Assembly: GCA_002361625.1 (NCBI GenBank)
Contig: DETL01000033.1
Coordinates: 1-51,417 of the forward strand
DNA from: Bacteroidales bacterium UBA3289
Lineage (GTDB): Bacteria > Bacteroidota > Bacteroidia > Bacteroidales > UBA932
Length of the DNA: 51,417 nt
Direction: 5' to 3'
Shown: one piece after another, positions 5,628 through 14,032 of the stretch
Layout: each line of letters begins with the position of its first letter
Numbering within the stretch: the first letter of the stretch is position 1
The notes under the pieces: generated by a model
Databases searched by the model: none
What the model was told of the DNA's origin: nothing
What the model saw: only the letters and a program-made list of their open reading frames with translations
Translations under genes and position numbers: made by a program

Positions 5628-8474
5628 ATGAAACGGTTTCTCTTCATGGGGGCGCTGCTGCTCCTGAGCATGACCCTGTCGGCGCAGTTCCGGTACCAGA
5701 ACCCGGTGATCCATGCCGATTATTCCGATCCGGACGTATGCCGGGTGGGGGAGGACTACTGGATGACGGCGTCGTCCTTCAACTGCTTCCCGGGACTGCC
5801 CATCCTGCATTCCAGGGACCTGGTGCACTGGGACCTCGTCGGCGCCGCGCTGACGGAGTATCCGGGCGAAGGCTGGGACGCTCCGGAGGATGACTTCCGG
5901 ACAAAGGTCCAGCACGGCAAGGCCGTATGGGCGCCGGCCATCCGGTTCCACAAAGGGTGGTACTACATCTATGTGGGCGACCCGGACCGGGGCATCTTCA
6001 TGGTGCGGACGCAGGATCCGAAAGGACCGTGGGAGCCGCCCGTGTGGGTGGTGAAGGAGAAAGGTTTCATTGACCCCTGCCCATTCTGGGATGAGAATGG
6101 AAACGCTTACCTGTCACACGGTTGCGCCGGGTCCAGGGCAGGAAACAAGAGCATCCTGTTCGTGGCGCCGATGGCTCCGGACGGGACCCGCCTGCTGGGG
6201 CCGTCCCGGATCGTGTATGACGGTCACCTGAGCCAGCCCACCATCGAGGGAACGAAGTTCTACCACCGGAACGGGGAGTACTACATCTTCTCGCCGGCGG
6301 GCGGTGTCGCGACGGGCTGGCAGACAGTCCTCCGGGCCGACAATCCTTTCGGCCCCTATGAAGAGCGCATCGTCATGGCCTGGGCCGAGGGTACCGTCAA
6401 CGGTCCCCATCAAGGCGCCTGGGTGGACACCCCGTCCGGGGAGGACTGGTTCCTCCATTTCCAGGACAAGGGTGCCTATGGCCGCATCGTCCATCTCCAG
6501 CCCATGCAGTGGCAGGCCGATGGCTGGCCGCTCATCGGCGTGGATCCTGACGGGAACAGCGTTGGACAACCGGTTGCCGAATACAGAATGCCCCCTGTCG
6601 TTCCGGATGAAGTCGAGGAATCTGAAAGTCTGTATAAACCTTACGGCATCGACCTAGCCTGGCAGTATAACGCCATTCCGTCGCCGTACTGGCACTACGC
6701 GCTGCCGGAGGGCGGCGTGCGGTTGTATTCCGTGGAGCAGAAGTGGCCGTATAAGAGCCTCTGGGACTGCCCGAACTTCCTGTCACAGAAGTTCCCGGCC
6801 GAGCGGTTTACGGTGCGGGCCAAGCTGTCCTTCCGTCCGAATCCCCAGTTGAAGGAGAAGGGGGAGCAGGCGGGCTTTGCCGTGATGGGCAATGACTACG
6901 CCGGATTGAGGATGACGGATACGGAGGCCGGTGCCCGGCTGGACTACGTCGTGTGCCAGGGCGCTTCCCGGGGGGTGGAAGAAACGGTGAAGGAAATCCT
7001 TGTCCTGCCGTATCGTTACGAACCGCTTCCGCATGCCTTTGAGTCCAAGAACGTTCCGTTGGTCCATTATCCCGATGTGCCGGAAGCCGTCGTCTGGGTG
7101 GAACTCGATGTCCGTCCGAAATGGGTGGAAGGCAACGTTCCCGAAGCCGAATGCCGTCTCCGCTACAGTCTGGACGGCAAGCGCTTCAAGCAAGCGGGAG
7201 ATCCTTTCCTCGCGCAGCCGGAACTGTGGGTAGGAGCGAAATTCGGCTTCTGGTGCAACCGCTTCGCCCCGAAGAACGATTCCGGCTGGATGGATGTGCT
7301 GGACCTCCAGGTCAAGACCCTGTTCGAACCCAGGGAAGACTTCATCCGGGAGGAATCCCGGGTGCCTGCCTATACGCTGCCGGACCTCCTCGCCGGGACG
7401 AAGACGGTGAAGGAGTGGGAAAAGAAACGGCGTCCGGAACTCTATGCCCTGTTCGAAAAAGAGATGTTCGGTACGGTTCCCGGAAAGCCGGAAGCACTTC
7501 ATTTCCAGGTCCGTGAAAACGATCCGAATGCGTTTGACGGCCTGGCTACCCGCCGGCAGGTCCGGGTTTTCTTCGATGCGGAAGAAACGCAGTATGAGGA
7601 CTTGCTGATGTATCTCCCGAACGGGCACAAGGGCCCGGCTCCGGCTTTCCTGGGAGCGAATTTCCGGGGGAATCATGCGATCGGCACCGACCCCGGCGTC
7701 TTCCTGCCCGATACGCTCCGGTACACGCGGGACTTCACCCTGGATCCCCGGGGCACCACCTCCGAGCGCTGGCCGCTCAAAACCATTCTGAGCCGGGGCT
7801 ATGCCGTCGTGACCTTCTGCCTGCAGGACATCGTTCCGGACGATGACGGCTATCCCGGTATCCGTTCCCTGTACGAAGGGTACACCTGGGGTGCCCTTGC
7901 CGCCTGGGGATGGGGCCTTTCCCGCGCCCTGGACTATCTGGAGACCGATGCTGACGTGGATGCTTCCCGGGTGGCCGTCTTCGGCCATTCCCGCCTGGGG
8001 AAAGCCGCCCTTTGGGCCGGAGCCCGTGACCAGCGTTTCGCCATGGTCATTTCCAACGCGTCCGGCTGTGGCGGTGCCGCCCTGTCCCGGCGCTGTTTCG
8101 GGGAGACGGTCCGCCGGATCAACACCCATTTCCCGCACTGGTTCTGCAAGAATTTCAAGAAGTACGGCGACAACGAGGCCATGCTGCCTTTCGACCAGCA
8201 TGAACTCCTGGCTCTCATCGCCCCGCGCCCGCTCTATGTGGAAAGCGGCAGTGAGGACAGCTGGGCGGACCCGCACGGCGAATTCCTGAGTCTCGCCCAT
8301 GCGGCTCCCGTGTATGAACTATATGGTTATGAGGGATTTGCGCCCGATGAATGGCCGGAAGTCGCGCACCCTGTATCCAAGGGTGTCAACGGCTACCACA
8401 TCCGGAAAGGCCGGCACGCGATCCTGGAATACGACTGGCTGCAGTATCTGGATTTCGCGGACCGGTATCTCTAG
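5628..8474 (+). CDS. GH43 glycosidase fused to a CE15 glucuronoyl-esterase-like domain
   Basis: The 948-residue protein has a signal peptide (cleavage near SAQ, residue 21). Residues about 22-325 form a GH43 five-bladed propeller: HADYSDPDVCRVG carries the general base Asp, KGFIDPCPFW the pKa-modulating Asp, and TIEGTKFY the acid Glu. Residues about 340-560 form a GH43 C-terminal beta-sandwich. Residues about 575-948 are an alpha/beta hydrolase of CE15 type with GHSRLGKAAL (nucleophile Ser788), the FPHWF and LPFDQHELLALIAPRP segments, and the probable catalytic His930. GH43 members of this look act on xylosides or arabinosides. CE15 enzymes cleave glucuronoyl esters. In a pectin locus an ester-linked uronic acid bearing a neutral sugar is a plausible target. 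The stop shares the palindrome CTAG with the convergent lacI. Confidence 0.88.
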   Translation: MKRFLFMGALLLLSMTLSAQFRYQNPVIHADYSDPDVCRVGEDYWMTASSFNCFPGLPILHSRDLVHWDLVGAALTEYPGEGWDAPEDDFRTKVQHGKAVWAPAIRFHKGWYYIYVGDPDRGIFMVRTQDPKGPWEPPVWVVKEKGFIDPCPFWDENGNAYLSHGCAGSRAGNKSILFVAPMAPDGTRLLGPSRIVYDGHLSQPTIEGTKFYHRNGEYYIFSPAGGVATGWQTVLRADNPFGPYEERIVMAWAEGTVNGPHQGAWVDTPSGEDWFLHFQDKGAYGRIVHLQPMQWQADGWPLIGVDPDGNSVGQPVAEYRMPPVVPDEVEESESLYKPYGIDLAWQYNAIPSPYWHYALPEGGVRLYSVEQKWPYKSLWDCPNFLSQKFPAERFTVRAKLSFRPNPQLKEKGEQAGFAVMGNDYAGLRMTDTEAGARLDYVVCQGASRGVEETVKEILVLPYRYEPLPHAFESKNVPLVHYPDVPEAVVWVELDVRPKWVEGNVPEAECRLRYSLDGKRFKQAGDPFLAQPELWVGAKFGFWCNRFAPKNDSGWMDVLDLQVKTLFEPREDFIREESRVPAYTLPDLLAGTKTVKEWEKKRRPELYALFEKEMFGTVPGKPEALHFQVRENDPNAFDGLATRRQVRVFFDAEETQYEDLLMYLPNGHKGPAPAFLGANFRGNHAIGTDPGVFLPDTLRYTRDFTLDPRGTTSERWPLKTILSRGYAVVTFCLQDIVPDDDGYPGIRSLYEGYTWGALAAWGWGLSRALDYLETDADVDASRVAVFGHSRLGKAALWAGARDQRFAMVISNASGCGGAALSRRCFGETVRRINTHFPHWFCKNFKKYGDNEAMLPFDQHELLALIAPRPLYVESGSEDSWADPHGEFLSLAHAAPVYELYGYEGFAPDEWPEVAHPVSKGVNGYHIRKGRHAILEYDWLQYLDFADRYL

Positions 8475-9523
8475 TAATCCTCCACGTTGAAGGGCGTGAG
8501 GATGTCCATGTGCATGAAATGGTCCTTTTTCTGGGGCTGTTTCCCGCGGATGGCGTACTCCGCCAGGGTCTCGATGGCGAGGCGCACCTGCTCGTCCGGC
8601 CGCTGCCCGATGAGGACGGAAACCGTGCCTGACCGGAGGGCGTCCATGTTCGCCTTCAGGTTGTCGAAGCCGACGACGCGCCGTTCCGGGTCCGGGTGCC
8701 GTTCGAGGTAGGGGACGAGGAGGTGGATCCGGGAATTGAACATCACCACGTGGCGGACGTCCGGATGCAGCCGGAAATAGGCCGACAGGGCACTGTCGAT
8801 GTCGTCGGGGTCGTTCGGCTGAATGAACACGTTGTCGATCCGGCAGTCAGGGTAATTCTCCATCATGTAGTCCAGGAAACCGGCCCGGCGGTTGACGGTC
8901 GGATCCGACTGGCGGAACCGGTCCCGGCGGATGCGCACGATCAGGACGGCGGAGACGTCATGCCCGCCGGTCAGCTGGTCCGCGCACAGGTAACCGCTTT
9001 TGTACAAGGGCATTCCGAAATAGGACAGATAACCGTTGGTGTCCGGTTTGGAGTCGATGAAACAGTAGGGGATTCCCTGCTCCTGAAGCGCTTCGGTCAG
9101 GACCTCCGTCTCCCCCTGGAACATCGGGGCCATCACCACGCCGGAGGGGTGGGCGTCCAGCATCCTGGCCGATGCCTTCCGGAAGGATTCGATGTCGTAC
9201 TGGTCGTACTCGAAATGGACGATGTCGATCCCCACCGCGGTGACGGATTCCGCGGCCTGTGCGATTCCCGAGGCGGCCAGTTCCCAGAAGGAGCCGTGCT
9301 CGCTTTCGGGAATCAGGACGGCGACGAGGACTTTTCCGCCTTTCGCGAGGAGGGAGGCGAACACGTTGGGCTCGTAACCGAGTTCCTGAATGGCCTCCAT
9401 GACTTTTGCGTAACTCTTCTTGGACACTTCGCCGCGGTTGTGCAGGACGCGGTCCACCGTGCCTTTGGAAAGGCCGGTGCGGCGGGCGATGTCCATGATC
9501 GTGATTTTCTCGGTTGCTGCCAT
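8471..9523 (-). CDS. LacI-family transcriptional regulator of the pectin-degradation operon
   Basis: The protein has 350 residues from the ATG at 9523. The helix-turn-helix ITIMDIARRTGLSKGTVDRV is followed by a sugar-binding type-1 periplasmic-like domain (about residues 60-345). It is transcribed away from the GH28-led operon, and the 194-bp gap between them holds two copies of a 15-bp sequence in inverted orientation. This arrangement suggests it controls both itself and the polygalacturonase operon. It differs in operator sequence from the regulator at 2879, so the two should sense different signals. The frame extends upstream to 9571, but a -7 box at 9541-9548 rules that out. The inducer is not evident. 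Confidence 0.9.
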   Translation of the reverse strand: MAATEKITIMDIARRTGLSKGTVDRVLHNRGEVSKKSYAKVMEAIQELGYEPNVFASLLAKGGKVLVAVLIPESEHGSFWELAASGIAQAAESVTAVGIDIVHFEYDQYDIESFRKASARMLDAHPSGVVMAPMFQGETEVLTEALQEQGIPYCFIDSKPDTNGYLSYFGMPLYKSGYLCADQLTGGHDVSAVLIVRIRRDRFRQSDPTVNRRAGFLDYMMENYPDCRIDNVFIQPNDPDDIDSALSAYFRLHPDVRHVVMFNSRIHLLVPYLERHPDPERRVVGFDNLKANMDALRSGTVSVLIGQRPDEQVRLAIETLAEYAIRGKQPQKKDHFMHMDILTPFNVEDY

Positions 9524-9540
9524 AATCGGGTTAGTCAGCG

Positions 9541-9571
9541 CAAATCTACGAAAAACAAAGACTCCGTGCAA
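9541..9571 (-). promoter_or_regulatory. Promoter of the second lacI-family gene
   Basis: On the minus strand TTG (9569-9571), a 20-bp spacer and TAGATTTG (9541-9548) fit the consensus. The expected transcription start lies about 11 bases before the ATG at 9523. Confidence 0.65.
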
Positions 9572-9587
9572 GGATTTTCGGAAAATT

Positions 9588-9602
9588 CGTGCACGGTAAC
9601 GG
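9588..9602. promoter_or_regulatory. Operator-like site 1 of the GH28/lacI intergenic region
   Basis: CGTGCACGGTAACGG is the exact reverse complement of 9644-9658. The centre GTGCAC is itself palindromic, as expected for a dimeric LacI-type protein. It lies 17 bp upstream of the lacI -33 element. Confidence 0.65.
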
Positions 9603-9618
9603 GGCCCCTGTATGTGCT

Positions 9619-9633
9619 CAACATAAAATGTTG
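9619..9633. repeat. Small palindrome between the two operator-like sites
   Basis: CAACAT and ATGTTG are perfect 6-bp arms around AAA. The palindrome lies near the midpoint of the two 15-bp sites and could be a third protein site. No promoter element overlaps it. Confidence 0.4.
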
Positions 9634-9643
9634 AAAATTATTT

Positions 9644-9658
9644 CCGTTACCGTGCACG
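9644..9658. promoter_or_regulatory. Operator-like site 2 of the GH28/lacI intergenic region
   Basis: CCGTTACCGTGCACG repeats site 1 in inverted orientation, with centres 63 bp apart. It ends 18 bp before the -7 box of the GH28 gene and covers the place where a -33 element would be. Binding here should directly affect transcription of the pectinase operon. Confidence 0.65.
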
Positions 9659-9676
9659 GAATTCAAAAAAGATTTC

Positions 9677-9684
9677 TATCTTTG
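9677..9684 (+). promoter_or_regulatory. -7 box of the pectinase operon
   Basis: TATCTTTG matches TAnnTTTG, 33 bp before the GH28 ATG. No TTTG lies 19-21 bp upstream; that position is taken by operator-like site 2. The promoter is therefore probably weak without help. Confidence 0.65.
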
Positions 9685-9717
9685 CGAACTGACACTGACA
9701 ACTATTGACCGGTCCCG

Positions 9718-11181
9718 ATGAACAAACTTACCGCCATCTTCGCTGGAATCGCCCTTGCAGCCGCCTGTACGGGCGGAAACGGTTCCGAATTCGATGCCCT
9801 TTACGAGGGACTTTCCTTCGACATGCCCCGGGTGGAGCTTCCGTCCATCCCCGCCCGTTCGGTCACCCTGACCGATTTCGGGGGCGTGGGGGACGGCGTC
9901 GTCCTGAACACGGCCGCCTTTGCCGATGCCATCGCCTCCCTGGAAAAGCAGGGCGGCGGCAAGCTCATCGTCCCGGCCGGTGTCTGGCGCACCGGTCCCA
10001 TCGAGCTCAAGAGCCATATCGAGCTGTGCGTTGAGAAGGATGCCATCGTGGTCTTCGACCCCGACCAGGACCTATACCCCATCATCGACACGAACTTCGA
10101 AGGCCTGGACGTGCGGCGCTGCCTGTCCCCGCTGAACGCCACCGGCGCGCATGACATTGCCGTCACCGGCGGCGGTATCATCGACGGCAGCGGCGAATAC
10201 TGGCGGGAGGTCAAGCACCGGAAGGTCTCCGAGGACCAGTGGAAGACCATCCTGAAGCGGGGCGGTTATGTCCCCGAGGACGCTTCCGTCTGGTATCCGG
10301 ACGAAGGCTATGCGAAGGCACGCGCCACCGCCGGCTCCCTCAACTATCCCGACCCTTCCCTGGACGAGCAGGAGATCAAGACGTTCCTCCGTCCCGTGAT
10401 GGTTTCCTTCCGGGAGTGCGAGCGGATCCTCATCCAGGACTGCACCTTTCAGAACTCGCCGTGCTGGAACCTGCATCCGCTCTATTGCAAGGACCTGACG
10501 ATCAAGGATATCATCGTCCGTAACCCCCATTATTCCGCCAATGGCGACGGTATCGACATCGACGCCTGTGAGAACGTGATCCTCACCGGTTCCTCCTTCG
10601 ACGTGGGGGACGACGCCATCTGCATCAAGTCCGGCAAGGACGCCGACGGCCGCCGTCACGCCCGCAAGTGCCGGAACCTCATCATCTCCGACTGCACGGT
10701 CTATCACGGGCACGGCGGTTTCGTCATCGGCAGCGAGATGTCCGGCGGCGTGGAGAACATCCGCGTGACGGGCTGTCGCTTCATCGGGACGGACGTGGGC
10801 CTGCGCTTCAAGAGCACCCGCGGCCGCGGCGGTCTGGTCAAGGACATCTGGTGCGACCATATCTATATGAAGGACATCGTCACTTACGGTGTCGTCTTCA
10901 ACCTCTATTATGCGGGTGTCGCCGCCACGGAAGCTGGAAAGGACGAGAAATCCGACCTCCAGCCGGTCGATGAGACCACGCCGGAGTTCCGCGACTGCCA
11001 TTTCTCCGACATCGTCTGTGCCGGGGCGCAGCAGGCGGTCTTCGTGAACGGCCTGCCCGAGATGCCGGTCAGGAACCTCACTTTCAAGAACAGCGTATTC
11101 ACCGCCACCAAGGGTGTGGAAACCAATTATTTCGAGAATGTAACGTTCGAGAATGTAACCGTGAACGGAGAGAAAATATAA
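9718..11181 (+). CDS. GH28 polygalacturonase lipoprotein
   Basis: The 487-residue protein starts with a lipoprotein signal (AAACTGG, Cys17). It is a right-handed beta-helix of the GH28 family. Catalytic motifs are in order: NGDGIDID (Asp277), VGDDAICIKSG (Asp298 and Asp299), HGHGGFVIGSE (His332) and RFKSTRGRGG, the substrate-binding Arg/Lys segment. It hydrolyses alpha-1,4 bonds of polygalacturonate or its oligosaccharides at the cell surface or in the periplasm. Its clade resembles exo-acting bacterial enzymes, but the exo/endo choice is not proven. It is the first gene of the operon. Its TAA stop shares one base with the next ATG. Confidence 0.93.
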   Translation: MNKLTAIFAGIALAAACTGGNGSEFDALYEGLSFDMPRVELPSIPARSVTLTDFGGVGDGVVLNTAAFADAIASLEKQGGGKLIVPAGVWRTGPIELKSHIELCVEKDAIVVFDPDQDLYPIIDTNFEGLDVRRCLSPLNATGAHDIAVTGGGIIDGSGEYWREVKHRKVSEDQWKTILKRGGYVPEDASVWYPDEGYAKARATAGSLNYPDPSLDEQEIKTFLRPVMVSFRECERILIQDCTFQNSPCWNLHPLYCKDLTIKDIIVRNPHYSANGDGIDIDACENVILTGSSFDVGDDAICIKSGKDADGRRHARKCRNLIISDCTVYHGHGGFVIGSEMSGGVENIRVTGCRFIGTDVGLRFKSTRGRGGLVKDIWCDHIYMKDIVTYGVVFNLYYAGVAATEAGKDEKSDLQPVDETTPEFRDCHFSDIVCAGAQQAVFVNGLPEMPVRNLTFKNSVFTATKGVETNYFENVTFENVTVNGEKI

Positions 11182-12857
11182 TGAAAAGAATCTTCTATCT
11201 GGCCTGTATCTGGCTCGTAGCCAGTTCCTTCACGACCATCCACCTAATGGGCGATTCCACCATGGCGAACAAGGACCTGTCCGACGGGAAACCCGAGCGC
11301 GGCTGGGGCATGATGTTCCCGAATTTCGTGGATTCGACCCTCCAGGTCATCAATTATGCGCAGAACGGGCGCAGCACGAAGAGCTTTATCGACAAAGGTC
11401 TCTGGAACAAGGTCTATGACGCCTTGCAGCCCGGAGACTATGTCTTTATCGAGTTCGGGCACAACGACGCGAAGGTCGATGACCCCGAACGCTATGCCGC
11501 TCCCTTCGGGGCCTACCAGGACAATCTCCGCACCTTCATCCGCGGGGCCCGCGAGAAGGGGGCCACGCCCATCCTCCTCACGCCGGTGGCCCGCCGCTGG
11601 TTCAAGGAGGGCAAGCTGGACCGGAACTGCCATACGGACTATCCCGCCGCGATGAAGCAGGTGGCCGAGGAGATGGGTGTCACCCTGCTGGACATCACGA
11701 CGCCCACCCTGGACTGGATCGAGTCCCTCGGCGACGAGGCGTCCGCACCGTATTTCATGAACCTGCCGGCCGGCAAGTATGCCTGTGCACCGGAGGGAAA
11801 GACCGACAATACCCACACCGTGGCCGCCGGCGCCCGCAAGGTGACGGAAATCGTCTGCGAGGCCCTGAAGAAGCAGGTCCCGGCCATCGGCGAGCACCTG
11901 GTCCGGTACGACATCGTCGTGGACCAGAACGGTTTCGGCGACTACATGACCGTCCAGGAAGCCATCGACGCGGTGCCGAACTACAGCCACGAAAAGATCA
12001 CGACCATCCTGATCAAGGCCGGTACCTACAAGGAGTGTATCGACATCCCCCATTCCAAGTTCCGGATGAAGATCTCGGGGCAAGGGGCCGACAAGACCAT
12101 CCTCACCTATGACCGGTATGCGAAGCAGGTCTGGCCCGGCAGCGGTTTCCCGGTGGGAACTTCCGGCAGCGCCAGCATCTACATCCATTCCAGTTATGTG
12201 ACTTTCGAGGACATCACCTTCGAGAATTCCGCCGGGGAAGGGAAGGACATCGCCCAGGCCGTGGCCGTGTTCACGGACGGGGACTTCCTGTTCTTCCACC
12301 GCTGCCGCTTCATCGGCAACCAGGATACGCTCTATACGTACGGTCGTTTCGGAAAGGAAGGCGGCATCAAGCGCAACTATTTCCTGGACTGCTACATCGA
12401 GGGAACGACCGATTTCATTTTCGGACCCAGCATTGCCTACTTCGAGAACTGCCACATCCACAGCAAGAAGAACAGCTACGTGACGGCGGCCTCCACCCTG
12501 CCGGGGCAGAAGTACGGCTACGTGTTCAAGAATTGCCGGCTCACGGCCGCTCCCGGCATCGACAAGTGTTATCTGGGCCGTCCCTGGGGCGCCTTTGCGA
12601 AGACGGTCTTCATCGGTTGCGAACTGGGACCGCATATCGTCGCCGACGGCTGGCACGACTGGGAAAAGGAAGGGAAACCCGATACCAAGAAGAACTCCTA
12701 TTACGCGGAATATCAGAATGTCGGTCCCGGCGCCCGGGGACCCCGCGTTAAATGGGCGCATACCCTTACGGCCCGGCAGGCGGCCGACTATACCTTTGAA
12801 AAAGTGATGTATCAGGCGGAAGACGGCATCCGCTGGAACCCTTACGACAACCGCTGA
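11181..12857 (+). CDS. Bifunctional CE12 acetylesterase - CE8 pectin methylesterase
   Basis: The 558-residue protein has two catalytic domains after a signal peptide. Residues about 20-235 form an SGNH hydrolase of the CE12 rhamnogalacturonan/pectin acetylesterase type: MGDSTM (Ser26), FGHND and DNTH (Asp209, His212). Residues about 245-558 form a CE8 pectin methylesterase beta-helix: GNQDTLYT (Asp382), GTTDFIFG (Asp411) and LGRPWG (Arg467) are the catalytic residues. It strips acetyl and methyl groups so that GH28 and PL1 can cut the backbone. Start and stop each overlap the neighbouring genes by one base, showing tight translational coupling. Confidence 0.94.
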   Translation: MKRIFYLACIWLVASSFTTIHLMGDSTMANKDLSDGKPERGWGMMFPNFVDSTLQVINYAQNGRSTKSFIDKGLWNKVYDALQPGDYVFIEFGHNDAKVDDPERYAAPFGAYQDNLRTFIRGAREKGATPILLTPVARRWFKEGKLDRNCHTDYPAAMKQVAEEMGVTLLDITTPTLDWIESLGDEASAPYFMNLPAGKYACAPEGKTDNTHTVAAGARKVTEIVCEALKKQVPAIGEHLVRYDIVVDQNGFGDYMTVQEAIDAVPNYSHEKITTILIKAGTYKECIDIPHSKFRMKISGQGADKTILTYDRYAKQVWPGSGFPVGTSGSASIYIHSSYVTFEDITFENSAGEGKDIAQAVAVFTDGDFLFFHRCRFIGNQDTLYTYGRFGKEGGIKRNYFLDCYIEGTTDFIFGPSIAYFENCHIHSKKNSYVTAASTLPGQKYGYVFKNCRLTAAPGIDKCYLGRPWGAFAKTVFIGCELGPHIVADGWHDWEKEGKPDTKKNSYYAEYQNVGPGARGPRVKWAHTLTARQAADYTFEKVMYQAEDGIRWNPYDNR

Positions 12858-14032
12858 TGAGAAAGACCGCAATCCTCCTTGCCCTTTGCGGCCTTGCAGC
12901 CTGTGCGCCCAAGCCGCAGCAGGAACCGCTCTCCGTCCGGATGGTCCGGTCCGAGATCAAGCGGGCTCCGGAGGCCACTTTCCTGGACGGCCAGGAGGGT
13001 GGCTACAAGTGGAATTATACGACCGGACTGGAACTCCGCAGTTTCCTGGACGTCTCCCGTGCCTATGGAATCCCCGAGTTCGGCGCGTACGTACGCGCGT
13101 GGTATGACGGTATCCTCGACGGGGACGGGAACATCGGCGGAAAATATGACCGGGAAAAGTACAACCTGGACCATGTCTGTCCCGCCCGGACGCTGATTGA
13201 CCTGAATCAGGTGGAACCCGACCGGCGGTATGCCGCCGCGATCGGAACGGCCCGGGAGCAGCTGGCCGGCCAGCCGCGGACGGAGGCGGGCGCCTTCTGG
13301 CACAAGAAAGTCTATCCCGGCCAGGTCTGGCTGGACGGACTGTACATGGCGGAACCTTTCTATGCCGCCTGTGCCGATGGCGCCCGGGACACCGCCGCTT
13401 TCGATGACATCGCCCTGCAGTTCCGGGTCGCGGCCGAAAAGACCTTCGACCCCGTGACGGGTCTCTACCGCCACGCCTGGGACGAAACGAAATCCATGTT
13501 CTGGGCCGATCCCGTGACCGGCCAGTCCGCCCACTGCTGGGGCCGTGCCCTCGGTTGGTACACGATGGCCCTCACCGAGGTCCTGCCTTGTTTCCCGGAG
13601 GATCATCCCGGAAAGGCCGGACTCCAGGCCATCCTGGAGCATATTCTCGCCACCCTCCCGAAGTATGCCGATCCCGCGACCGGCATGTGGTACCAGGTGC
13701 TCGACGCTCCCGGCCGGGAAGGGAACTATCTGGAAGCCACCTGCTCCGCCATGTTTACCTACGCCTATCTGAAGGCCGCCCGGTTGGGCTGGGCCGTTCC
13801 GGAGTCCGTGGACCCGCGCGCCCTGTATGATTCCCTCGTGAAGACCTTCATCCGCGAGGATGCGGACGGCACCCTGAACCTGACGCAGTGCTGCGCCGTC
13901 GCCGGCCTCGGCGGCAAGGAGAACCGCAGCGGCACCTTCGACTATTACATCCACGAAAAGATTATCGAGAACGACCCGAAGGGCATCGGTCCCTTCATCT
14001 GGGCCTCCCTTGAATACGAACGGAAACTGTGA
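12857..14032 (+). CDS. GH105 unsaturated galacturonyl / rhamnogalacturonyl hydrolase (lipoprotein)
   Basis: The 391-residue protein has a lipoprotein signal (LAACAPK, Cys16) and the alpha6/alpha6-barrel pattern of GH105 (YteR/YesR-like). The segment WLDGLYMAEPF contains the expected catalytic Asp160, and HCWGRALGWYTMAL is a family signature. It hydrates and removes the 4,5-unsaturated uronic acid left at the non-reducing end by lyases such as the PL1 encoded next. The released sugar rearranges to 5-keto-4-deoxyuronate, which feeds the KduI/KduD route. No kduI is visible in the window. TGATG junctions link it to both neighbours. Confidence 0.92.
   Translation: MRKTAILLALCGLAACAPKPQQEPLSVRMVRSEIKRAPEATFLDGQEGGYKWNYTTGLELRSFLDVSRAYGIPEFGAYVRAWYDGILDGDGNIGGKYDREKYNLDHVCPARTLIDLNQVEPDRRYAAAIGTAREQLAGQPRTEAGAFWHKKVYPGQVWLDGLYMAEPFYAACADGARDTAAFDDIALQFRVAAEKTFDPVTGLYRHAWDETKSMFWADPVTGQSAHCWGRALGWYTMALTEVLPCFPEDHPGKAGLQAILEHILATLPKYADPATGMWYQVLDAPGREGNYLEATCSAMFTYAYLKAARLGWAVPESVDPRALYDSLVKTFIREDADGTLNLTQCCAVAGLGGKENRSGTFDYYIHEKIIENDPKGIGPFIWASLEYERKL

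Noticed and set aside
6783..8300. A 505-codon antisense frame in the GH43-CE15 gene
   Set aside because: It is the mirror of a well-supported enzyme with intact catalytic motifs on the plus strand.
9541..9571. Longer start for the second lacI gene at 9571
   Set aside because: The additional residues would be encoded within its own promoter, and the typical helix-turn-helix start follows the ATG at 9523.
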